A stretch of 64,000 nucleotides of DNA from Macrolepiota albuminosa (taxonomy: Eukaryota; Basidiomycota; Agaricomycetes; Agaricales; Agaricaceae), in contig JAMWFC010000049.1 of NCBI GenBank assembly GCA_027475525.1, positions 1,799,297 through 1,863,296 on the forward strand. The letters are read 5' to 3'. Both the position numbers and the translations under genes were made by a program. Below the pieces are notes generated by a model that was given only the letters and a program-made list of their open reading frames with translations, ran no database searches and was not told the DNA's origin. This document shows, piece after piece, positions 55,880 to 64,000 of the stretch. Position 1 is the first letter of the stretch. Every line of letters begins with the position of its first letter.

Positions 55880-56070
55880 TGAAACAAAGTCAAGTATAGG
55901 ATTAGCCTTACGGTCACACCAACAGAACCAGATCGATATTCGATTCTAGTACTACGAGTATGACAGTAAAATTGGCTGCCTTATGTAAGGCAGCCAGCAT
56001 GTATGTAGAGTAATAATAATTAACTAATATAAGTATATATTAATTAATTAACTAGGTATAATCTGTTACA
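55880..56070 (-). repeat. 5' LTR of C2
   Basis: 191 bp, palindrome at 55974-55995. The adjoining leader at 55852-55879 matches C1. Confidence 0.95.
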
Positions 56071-57068
56071 GGGTGGGAGACCGGAGATGGGGTCTCCGGG
56101 GGCAAGCGCGCCCTCTTGAAGGGCCTCAGGGAAGGGCTAGGCGACGCCCGCCATTTCCCCTTGTCAGGGCACCCCTCACGTTCCTCCCGCCCTGGGGCAT
56201 CAGACCGGGTCATCCAGCGCGTGATCAAGACCATGGGCCGGCCCCGGCCACCCACCCGGACAACCCCCCATCCTCCCGCCTCACCCCCAGGGGCCTCTCC
56301 TGGCACCTCCTCCTGAACCGCCGCCGCCCTCGCGACCCAATTCCTCTCCTCCACCTCCATCCTTTGGGTGATCCCTCCCAACGGCCAACCCTGCTCCTGC
56401 GAAACGCAATATGCCCTCCAGAGGGCTGAAATGGAACATCGCTCGTGATTGAGGCGACAGGCCTCGCACATGGAAGTGTCGCGCCGGGACAAGGCGGACG
56501 GGGCCTTGAACAAACACGTCACCGAGCGACGTGCACAGTGAAGACACTAGGAAGGATTAGCCGCGGGACCGGAGGTACGAAGCCACTTACCGGCCCATTG
56601 CTGATACACCAGGCATGGGGAGGCAAGCCCCGGGGCCTCACCAGCGCCCCCTCGAAGGCCTCCTGCGTTGCGCTGGGTCTCCAGGACCTCGGAAATGGCC
56701 TCCACTGCCATCCCAGAGCGACGGAAACGAGGGGCAACCAGTCTAGGACGAGGAGGGGGAGGGGGACGGGGGGGATGCACGGTCATCCACGCAAAAGAGG
56801 GCACGGGACGACTGGGGCCTGACCCCAAAGGACCTCTAGGACCTGCATCAGGAACAGGCTCCGGGAGCCAGCTGGGACCCGCCTCCGGGGCAGTAATGTT
56901 GTGTTGTTCTGAAAAGGGAAGATCAGTAACGACAAGCGAGCAGCGCGGGAAACACTCACGTTGTTGCACAAACGCCGCCACGTGCTCCTGGTCCAGGCGG
57001 GCTTGATACCATGCGTCTCAGGCTTCCCAGGCCATGAGGGGCGCGACTTCGTTAGTTTGCGGGGGCAT
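56071..57068 (-). pseudogene. Antisense gene of element D, 5' part with intron and Zn2Cys6-like cluster
   Basis: ATG 57066-57068 (MPPQTNEVAPLMAWEA), then an in-frame TGA near 57018 before DAWYQARLDQEHVAAFVQQ. A 51-bp intron 56909-56959 (GTGAGT...TTTCAG) splices in frame to QQQHNITAPEAG. A P/R-rich part follows, then, at codons 56546 to 56436, CX2CX6C-X15-CX2CX6C (CLHCARRSVTC; CEACRLNHERC), the spacing of a fungal Zn2Cys6 DNA-binding cluster with a long loop, and then SALWRAYCVSQEQGWP. A TAG (56547-56549) abuts the cluster. It could end a second intron 56547-56590 (GTAAGT...CTAG), but that splice leaves the cluster out of frame by one, so an indel or a true stop must be assumed. Continues at 47256. 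Confidence 0.7.
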
Positions 57069-57223
57069 CGGGAAATGCGTCGGCGTACGTGACATGGTTG
57101 AGTTTGATGGTAAAATTTTTTTTTGATACGTGGCAGGTCAGGTGCAGGATCCCACGGTTGGACCCCGGTCCGGACCACCGGCTACGTGCACCTCAGAGGG
57201 TCTCGGCGCTGAGGGGGGGATGA
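57069..57223 (+). promoter_or_regulatory. Upstream region of the antisense gene and polypurine tract of D
   Basis: Contains a T9 run at 57115-57123 and, directly before the 3' LTR, GAGGGGGGGATGA (57211-57223), the polypurine tract. The antisense promoter must lie here or in the LTR. Confidence 0.6.
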
Positions 57224-57978
57224 TGTCACGACCCCTTCCCTCCAGACCCACCCCGGGACACCCCCGGAACACCATCCGGGACCCTCCCTCCGACCCCACA
57301 GGACACGCCCCACCATCACGACTACCGACGCTGCCATCACACACATCAAGGACCGCCATCAGCCGCCACCAGCCCCGATCAACGATCAGATCATGCGCAT
57401 CACGCATCACAGCTCCCTCCGCGTCAATTGATCGCGCGCCCCACATGCGCGATCCAGGTATACAGTCCCTGCCCGCTACTCAATAACTCCCGGAACCCAT
57501 CCCAGACACCCCGGAACCCCGAGACCCAGTCCCGTAGTACTTATAGCGTAGTTCCTTGTTGTATTCGTTAGTCTTGATATTACACTGCTTACACTGTTTT
57601 CACTTGGTTACTTGAATTGTTGCGTGCCCTCTATTCGACTGGTACGCATTGACTGGCACGCTTTGACTGGCATGCTTTGACTGGCATGCTTGAATACTTG
57701 CGTGCTCTAAGATTGGTACGCACTTCGCGACTTTAATTTGCTAACTCAGTCTCGTCTTAGAACCTCTGGTTCACGACTCGACCCCCACCCAAGTCCCCCA
57801 GCTACTCACAACCCAAAACCCCTGGACCAAGTTCCCTCTCCCAGAATTACCCCTGTCCACGTCTTGAACCCCGGAGTCCTAGCCCCAGAGTTCCAGACAC
57901 CCGAGTATCCGTGGGTCAAGTCCGCATTGTAAGGGCGATTGCTTTCCCGGAAAGCCCCCGACTCAGCGGAACCTGACA
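57224..57978 (+). repeat. 3' LTR of element D with extra 14-bp repeats
   Basis: 755 bp. Near 57650-57690 it has additional copies of CTTTGACTGGCATG compared with the 5' LTR; two extra units explain the 28-bp length difference. Ends 523 bp upstream of the caspase-like gene. Confidence 0.93.
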
Positions 57979-57983
57979 ATTAA

Positions 57984-58500
57984 TCACTATTACCCAATTG
58001 ATCTCAGGCTTCAACAAGAACTTTTATGGCTCATTCCCATTTACACGTGCCATCCTCACTTGTTTCTCATTTCGATGTCGCTCTCATGGCTCAAGATGTC
58101 TATGTCTATTCGACGTTTTGCAACTTGTTTCTGGTACTTAGTGGTGGCTATTGCACAATGTTTGGTCCACTGTATGGCTCAAATCTACCAGTGTATCCGT
58201 CGTGCTTCAACTTTCTCTCCTTCATCAACGTGAGATGTTGGCCAAAGTTGATTTTAGATTGTTCACCAGGTTACAGACCCTCTGCAGTTAAGCAAGGCTT
58301 GACCACAAACTTTTCAGAAGAAAACAGCGTCCTGCCATCCAAACATCTGTTAAAATACCAAGAGTGAGCCTTGGTTCCAATTATTTTTGTGTACTTCCGT
58401 CGCTGAGTGCTGTTTTTTTTTAGTTCTCCCACTGCTGATCCACTCCAATTGACTGTCCTCGAAAGGTAGGTTTTCAGTTACATTATGAAGAGCCAGATAG
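57984..58500. other. 5' flank of the caspase-like gene
   Basis: An open stretch 58026-58367 (113 codons, hydrophobic C/F/L-rich middle) matches nothing I know and is probably chance. The ATG at 58501 is immediately preceded by an in-frame TAG, so it is the first usable start unless an upstream exon exists. Confidence 0.4.
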
Positions 58501-60996
58501 ATGACACATGGCAACCAACCATCAACTTTATTTGCCGTTGTAGTTGGAATTAACAAATATGAGGACCCCAATATTCCTGATCTCTGTGGTGCCGTCAACG
58601 ATGCAGATGCAATTGAGAGATTTCTGATATCAGAAGTCGGTGTTTTGAAAGATTGTATTGTGAGTCTACATGATGAAGAGGCAATGTGGGAAGCAACCAT
58701 GAAAACTCTGTGTGGTCTTGCTCAAAATAGTGCAATTCGTGCACAGGATCCTATTTTCATATACTACGCTGGTCATGGCAGTGAATGTCCATCACCAACT
58801 GCTGGCAATGTTGCAAATGGCATGATCAAAATGCTCCTTCCTCATGATTTCAATTTACAAGGATCAAATGCTGTGCAAGGTCAGGGTATCTTTGATATCA
58901 CACTTCATAAAATTTTTGCCGACATCGCCATGGCCAAATCTGATAACATTGTAAGTTCTCTGTCAGGTCCTCATTCCATTCTGGAATTGAATTCTGGAAC
59001 GGAAACAGACAGTTATCCTTGATTGCTGCTACTTTGGTTCTGGAGACAAGAAGAATACGAGCGATGGAGTGGATACGATCCATGGAGTACGGTTACCACA
59101 TGACTATAGCATCCCTGCCAGTTTCCTCATCTCAGAACCATGCATAGAATTGAATCACTGGGTGCAGGGAATGATATTTTTTTTGCAAAATAATATAAAA
59201 ACACAGTAAAAATAATCCAATTAATTTCAGAATTTTATTTGCATATTTCTGTCAAAACTATAGAAAAAATATTTTAACTGAACTTGGAAGAATAAAAGAA
59301 CAAATTGCCACAGGAGGCTTATTCTGGTCTTTAGGCTCAAGAATGACCAATATAGTCCTCTCCAATGCATTTGAGAGCATCAGACCAAGTACCATTCAAA
59401 ATTTGGTTAGAATATTTTTTCTATAGTTTTGACAAAAATATTCAAATAAAATTGTAAAATTAATTGGATTATTTTTACTGTGTTTTTACATTGTTTTGCC
59501 AAAAAATATCATTTCCTGCACGCAGTGAATGCTTCAGGATCATACAAGGAAAGTATGAGTTCTCACGTCTTGTTAGCCGCCTGTGAACCAGGCCAACCAG
59601 CTCTGGAGAGTCAGGGTCGTGGAGTTTTTACCCGAGAGTTACTGAACCTGCTCGAAGAAGAAGGCATACAAAAGCTTACCTGCAAAGATGTAATCAACTA
59701 TTTGCCGTATATTCATTGGTGAGTAAATCCTTGTCCCTTCTTTATTTTCTCACTATGCTTTTCAGCCAAAGTCCCCGATGCGAAGGAGTAAACCAAGGTC
59801 GCAGACTGTTCGACCTCAAGGCCAATAGACTTCCCACGACGTATTCTGTTCATCAGACGCCTGGGAAGCCAAATGTCTTTACCCTGGAAGCAGGTGAAGA
59901 ACATGGCATAGTGAATGGGACCGAGTTTATGGTTTATTCTGATGAAGCTCTGTCCATCCATCTCGGGTCTATTGTCGCGTTCGATGCAACTCCCTTCACA
60001 TCTCAATGCTTTGCTTTCGGCGGTGCACCATTCGCACTTTCGCAATCTGCATACGCTATTCAGACACGTATCAAGAAAAGGCAAGACTTTCTTCTTTTCA
60101 TACCTCCGGACGACCCATATTGTCACCATCTCACACAACTACTCAAAGATATACAGGCAAAGCCAACTGAGCGTATTATCCGCCTTGCAAAACACGATTT
60201 TGAGGAGCCGGATCTCGTTCTCAGTACCCGTGGCAAAGTGGTTTGCTTTGAAGTCAGAGAAAAGATATGCCGTCAGTATGGTCTAACCCATATGCCATTC
60301 CATGAGGTCTGTGTAACTGAATCCGAGTATCTCCGTTCCATCCTGCTCAGTGCGGACGATTTCTATCGTCATCTGCATCACTCGGGCAACAACGGTTCAC
60401 TGACCAGCATGGTCGATGTCGAGTGTTTCAAACTTGAAGCGACCGGACAATTGTCAGATGACTTCGACGATATCTTCGTTCCCGAGTCCAGCGGTAGGAA
60501 TTTGAACATCAATGGTACAATATTCATCGATGTTGGAGACGAGAATGAGCCCTACGGTTACAAGGTCACCAATAAATCTGATGTTCCTCTCTACGTAGCC
60601 CTCTTTTATTTTGATGCTAGCGATTTGAGTATCGGTGATTGCTGCAACCTTTATTTTTTCGAGTCACCACTGACCAGAGAGTTTCTAGTGGATTATTATT
60701 TACCGAAGTGTTTGTCTACCACTGATAAACCCGACTTCTCTCTTCTACCAATGGGATTCTTGAATATTGGAATCGACAACTATGACGACCCTCCTCGCAC
60801 ATATTACCTTCGACAAGGTCAAAAAGTTGACGTCGGATTTTTAAAAATCTATGTTTCGACAAGCCATGTTGACTACTCCGGTATTGTTCAATCAACTCCC
60901 TTCCAATCCATAGACACACGTGGAAGAGGTGATTTCCCAATCCACGAAGACTTTTGGGATTCACTCATCATTCCCATCATACAACAACGTAAATAA
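58501..60996 (+). pseudogene. Caspase-domain (metacaspase-like) protein gene, disrupted by a transposon
   Basis: Exon 1 58501-58950, intron 58951-59008, exon 2 59009-59718 (containing a 372-bp insert plus its target duplication), intron 59719-59765, exon 3 59766-60996 (TAA). Without the insert and one AAT copy the coding length is 2,016 nt, 671 residues, with no stop. The p20-type domain has FAVVVGINKYEDPNIPDL, catalytic His in YYAGHGSE and catalytic Cys in VILDCCYFGSG, so both residues are kept. HVLLAACEPGQPA and RGVFTRELLNLL complete the caspase fold. PRCEGVNQGRRLF and a roughly 390-residue C-terminal part (FTLEAGEEHGIVNGTEF; YGYKVTNKSDVPLYVALFYF; YYLRQGQKVDVGFLKIYVST) match the extended caspase-like proteins expanded in Agaricomycetes. 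Metacaspases cut after K/R; the substrate here is unknown. With the insert, translation ends at about 59207, soon after the Cys. Confidence 0.85.
59156..59527. mobile_element. 372-bp MITE-like element with long terminal inverted repeats
   Basis: Ends CACTGGGTGCAGG...and, inverted, CACTGCGTGCAGG. Imperfect terminal inverted repeats of about 110 bp, including AACACAGTAAAAATAATCCA in both arms. Flanked by AAT (59153-59155, 59528-59530), a 3-bp duplication. CACTG ends with a 3-bp duplication fit a CACTA/CMC-type DNA transposon derivative. The unique centre (about 59290-59400) is less AT-rich and codes for nothing recognisable. Confidence 0.85.
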
Positions 60997-61812
60997 ATCT
61001 CCTGAATGATGCATTGTATGACTCGATAGGTAGTAATCCATGAAGATATTCCCAGTCCCTGTTTAGAATGATTTAATATGCCAGTAGTGCTGCAGAATAA
61101 GCTTACAGGCATAACACACATACACACTCTTAAAACATCTTTCAATCACACATTCAGATGTGTTTGATGGAGACAAGTTAACGAGACGCACACGAAACAA
61201 GCAGAACTCAAGACCAGAAAATATGGGGTACGAAAACCTGCTTTATTTCTCTAATTCTATCCCTTTTATACTAATTCCAAAGCCTATCGGAATCGCCGAT
61301 TCTCTCCCCCATCCGCTTCAAATCCTCGATTCCATCCCAATTTACAGCCCAACCGTCAGTCTGTCTCATAATTCCTAAACCTTAATTCTCTGACTTGCCC
61401 TCTTCGTCCAATCAACTTCCTGATTCGTTTATCTCGACTTTCACTCTCAATCTTGCTTTTTTTGTCCGTCTGATTTCCTGATTTGTCTCTTCGACTCTTC
61501 ATCGTAGCTTTATGCACCCTCCTTTAAGTCGTTTCCTCGTGTTCCCCCTTGTTGTCGAAGTCATACTCCTGTCGTGCCCAGAACTCTCGTTCCAACCCAT
61601 CTCCATCTCCCAACCAACCTTTTGATCTCTCCATCCCGATTTCCCACTGTAACCTTGTATGCCATCGTGTAGTTGTTTCGTCATGTACTTTTTAAAGTTG
61701 AATCCAAACCCCAGTTACGCCCAAAACCTTCGTCTCGACTATTTCCATCTGCAGTCTTTGTCTCTCTTCCACAGACCGGGGGCGTTTTAGACGATGACAC
61801 CATCGTCCCCGA
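60997..61812. other. Non-coding region downstream of the caspase-like gene
   Basis: AT- and pyrimidine-rich. The right part is probably 3' untranslated region and LTR remnant of the retroelement whose integrase lies at 61813-62707; a TG at 61161 could be its end, but no partner or target duplication was found. Confidence 0.35.
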
Positions 61813-62707
61813 TTACATCCACAATCGAAACCCACTCGCTCCGTACTCTTCCTCCTTGTAAAACCTTGATCCAACGCTCCTAATAGTTTGAAACTCCTCC
61901 CTGAAATAGAAAATCTTCATCCGGCTACCTGCCACCGGCTCGCGTCTGACTGTCCCATCGAGCTCTCGTAACTGGTACGTGGTGTCCCGAAGTCTGCGAT
62001 GAACGACAAACGGTCCAGACCATCGGAGAGCGAACTTATGTCCTTTTTGTCCTTCCAGCCAAGTCTCATGCACCAGAACCCAGATTCCCTCTTCAAACTC
62101 TCCTTTCGAAAGAATCTTACGATACTTATCATTGAACGCAGTGACTGCTTTTTGTCTGGCTTCCTTTTGCTTCTCGAGAGCCACCACCAATTTCTCATCT
62201 CTCCTCACCAACTGCCTCATCCGAGTCGTCAACAGATCCTCTGTTGTACGCACTTGATCCCAATCGAGGGCTTCCCATGTCACATCCGCGATGTCGAAGG
62301 CAAAGAAAGGATTCCGTCCATAGAGCAGAAAATATGGTGTATATCCAGTCATCCTCGATGTAGCTGTTCTCATAGCCAGTAGACCAGCCTCCACGAATAA
62401 AGGCCATTTATTCGAATCTCGTCCGCACGCTTTTAAAATCGAATCGCATAACATTTTTGTGTGCCCTTTCAGCGATGCCGTTTCTCTCCGGATGATAAGG
62501 CGACGACACGATGACCGTAATACCATATTGCTTGTAGATGAACTTTTGTCGAGGAAATTGACTAACAACTCCGGCAACACTCCGAATAACCTTCACGTCA
62601 AAAGTATTTGTTGTGTATACGTATGTTTCACTTTGATTTATATTTTTCAAATACTTCTTATACATCTTACTCATACTATTCAAAACACCCTTAACCCTAC
62701 TCCACAT
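61813..62707 (-). pseudogene. Integrase fragment of another Ty3/gypsy element (E)
   Basis: Minus strand. Frame 1 shows YGITVIVSSPYHPERNGIAERAHKN, the third catalytic region. After a frameshift near 62448 frame 2 continues with WPLFVEAGLLAMRTATSRMTGYTP, FLLYGRNPFFAFDI, a basic coiled stretch, GIWVLVHETWLEGQKGHKFA and a GPF-type FALRWSGPFVVHRRLRDTTYQL, ending at 61813. It differs from A-D. No RT, Gag or paired LTR is nearby, so it is a 5'-truncated relic. Confidence 0.75.
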
Positions 62708-62784
62708 GTTTCATTAGTACAACGAGTTAAATATGTGTCGTCACTTGGAATAAAAATCATCTTCGATTATTGACTCCAGATATA

Positions 62785-62885
62785 TTGTGCTATATACTCG
62801 TACACTAATACGTCTTGTTGCGCATTATGCTGCGTCAACTCTGCCTCTCCCAAAAACTCCTTCCCTCCATCGGTGATGAAAGCAG
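62785..62885 (-). pseudogene. Possible copia-type integrase scrap
   Basis: On the minus strand AFITDGGKEFLGEAELTQ resembles the second catalytic region (TDGGxEF) of Ty1/copia integrases. It is only about 30 residues, cut at its 5' side by the putative LTR that follows. Tentative. Confidence 0.35.
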
Positions 62886-62889
62886 GTAC

Positions 62890-63307
62890 TGATACGTTCA
62901 TTTCAAGACTGAGACAAAAAGACTAAGACAAGGACGAAGTAGAGCGAATAAAAAGCTTTATTTAAAAGTAATAGTCCAAATAACAGTCTAAGAACAAGGA
63001 AAAAGCCGAAAACTGTAGGCTCTTGTTCAAACATGGTCGAAAACGGTAGACCAAGACGTACCTCAACATACCCAGTAAACCGTAATTGAGCCCATCATCG
63101 AGCACACAAAACACAACACCACAACCAAGTGACCATGGCCAAGGCAGCAGCAAGACTGATGGCAACACGATCATGAGCACTACCCGTGCACCATGTGTAT
63201 CAGGAAGGATTTCGCTCCACAAGTGCTGACTACCCTTCAGGGTCGGTCGACTACCTCCAGGGTCAGCTCAAAGAAGCTGAGCGGATCAGTAATTTCGGGG
63301 CGTGACA
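62890..63307 (-). repeat. Candidate solo LTR
   Basis: Minus-strand TGTCACGCCCCG...CGTATCA, 418 bp, with an AATAAA-containing segment (63-bp region from 62946). Flanks GGTAC and TCTGG do not match, so target duplication is lacking and the borders are guesses. Confidence 0.35.
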
Positions 63308-63874
63308 TCTGGCACCCCGTTACATTCGAAATGAGCATTATAACCCACCAGTAACTTATTATTTTGACCTGAATTTGCTCGGGGAGCACGTGACTGGCGC
63401 ATGTGACCAGTGCATGTGATTCGGGATCTCCCGGGCACATGATCAGGTTTAGTGTCAGAAAGCCGCCCTAAAGTTGAGGAGTTGGTTATATTGATGTCAT
63501 TTGGATTCTATGTCCCTTGGTATGTCTTTCCGTCAACCTATTCCCTATACTTACCTTACGGTTAGTTCCTTATATTGATGTCTTTTTTCTTTTTTTTTTT
63601 CTTTTTTTTTTTGGTGGTATCGCGGTGAAACAGCAGACAACGCAATAATGTCAGCCTCTGCTGGTCATTGATGTCTTTTCCTTAAGCTGTCTGCCATCCT
63701 TACTTTACAGTTAGTTCTTAGATTGACCCTCCATTTTATCTGTGACTTGTTGAGAATTTTTTAAAAAAAGTATCAATACAACGACTAATTACTAGTGTTA
63801 AGATATGGCATGACAGAAAAACATACGAACTTGGTGCAAGTGACGTATATTTAAATCCCCGATTTCACGAGGCC
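63308..63874. other. Non-coding region with CAYGTGA motifs and a diverged repeat
   Basis: Three CACGTGA/CATGTGA motifs lie within 63387-63420. Two similar blocks of about 70-80 bp (63487-63570 and 63665-63728) both contain TTGATGTC and TTAGTTC; a long pyrimidine run (63577-63611) separates them. No gene seen. Confidence 0.35.
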
Positions 63875-63932
63875 ATCACGTGTTTTGCGCGACTCATTAA
63901 TGATTAATGAGGAGTCACGCGAAGCACGTGAT
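63875..63932. repeat. 58-bp imperfect palindrome with CACGTG at both ends
   Basis: ATCACGTGTTTTGCGCGACT pairs with AGTCACGCGAAGCACGTGAT around CATTAATGATTAATGAGG. It could be a cruciform, the end of a small transposon, or a regulatory site for a bHLH factor binding CACGTG. Confidence 0.6.
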
Positions 63933-64000
63933 CCTTACACCAGAGAGCAACCTGAGAAACCTAAGTCCGGTAGAGACAACCATCTCAGTGTTCGCTCTCT

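Larger units (their letters stand above)
47257..56070 (-). mobile_element. Element C2: second copy of the C family, pol-deleted
   Basis: 8,814 bp: LTRs 47257-47447 and 55880-56070 (191 bp, one visible difference), GGGTG at 47252-47256 and 56071-56075. Same gene order as C1. A 2.2-kb deletion (equivalent to C1 26429-28637, breakpoint at about 50908) removes the end of RT, RNase H and most of integrase; a shared TC at the breakpoint suggests microhomology. Protease and ORF3 are complete. It is the youngest insertion by LTR identity and lies in the antisense gene of D. Confidence 0.95.
38632..57978 (+). mobile_element. Element D: Ty3/gypsy chromovirus with an antisense gene, host of C2
   Basis: LTRs 38632-39358 (727 bp) and 57224-57978 (755 bp), with ATTAA at 38627-38631 and 57979-57983. 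Plus-strand order: LTR, Gag with long proline-rich centre, knuckle, two retropepsin domains, RT, RNase H, integrase, chromodomain; then a minus-strand spliced gene, polypurine tract and LTR. GC-rich and C-rich codon use, clearly different from A/B/C. The RT active site is deleted and the frame carries many stops. About 10.5 kb without C2. Confidence 0.94.

Noticed and set aside
59156..59527. The inverted-repeat insert read as an intron, since GTGCAG and CACGCAG lie near its ends
   Set aside because: Splicing there leaves extra bases and a TGA (CAC TGG TGA), whereas removal at the AAT duplication restores the frame exactly.
62890..63307. Solo LTR as a confident call
   Set aside because: No matching target duplication and no second copy in the window, so it is kept only as a low-confidence feature.

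Overview
The window looks like chromosomal DNA of a mushroom-forming basidiomycete (Agaricomycetes). The grounds are introns of about 45-60 bp with GT..AG ends, a caspase-domain protein with a C-terminal architecture I associate with Agaricomycetes, Ty3/gypsy chromovirus-type elements with chromodomains, and a nearly complete takeover by nested LTR retrotransposons. No species is assigned. No rRNA, tRNA, CRISPR array or prokaryotic gene was seen.

Layout. 1-3095 is old host DNA: a LINE reverse-transcriptase scrap and the first exons of a decayed cysteine-cluster gene. An intron of that gene holds element B (3096-37244, minus strand, TSD TTATC). B is itself split by three insertions: solo LTR F1 (3215-3712) in its 3' LTR, complete element A (8094-19696, plus strand, TSD TCCTT) in its integrase, and complete element C1 (22820-33447, minus strand, TSD CATAA) in its protease. 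A carries a second solo LTR of the F family (14494-15011, TSD GTTAG). The host gene resumes at 37256. Element D (38632-57978, plus strand, TSD ATTAA) is an unrelated GC-rich chromovirus with 0.73-0.76 kb LTRs. It carries a spliced antisense gene that is split by C2 (47257-56070, minus strand, TSD GGGTG), a second copy of the C family. At 58501-60996 lies the only clear host gene, a caspase-domain protein broken by a 372-bp inverted-repeat element. 60997-64000 holds integrase scraps of two other retroelements and a palindrome.

How the parts work together. A, B and C are three diverged families of one lineage. Each has short LTRs (173-194 bp), Gag-Pro, then a UGA stop followed by CU(A/C) at the same aligned position, then RT-RNaseH-integrase with a chromodomain-like tail, and then a separate ~950-residue third ORF (ORF3) before the polypurine tract. 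ORF3 is recognisable in all four copies, is intact in C2 (951 aa), has no envelope features, and matches no family I know. ORF3 plus the conserved putative readthrough stop is my best candidate for an undescribed system. All pol genes here are broken, mostly by C:G to T:A nonsense changes (CGA to TGA above all), so the elements are decaying in a setting that mutates or methylates cytosine.
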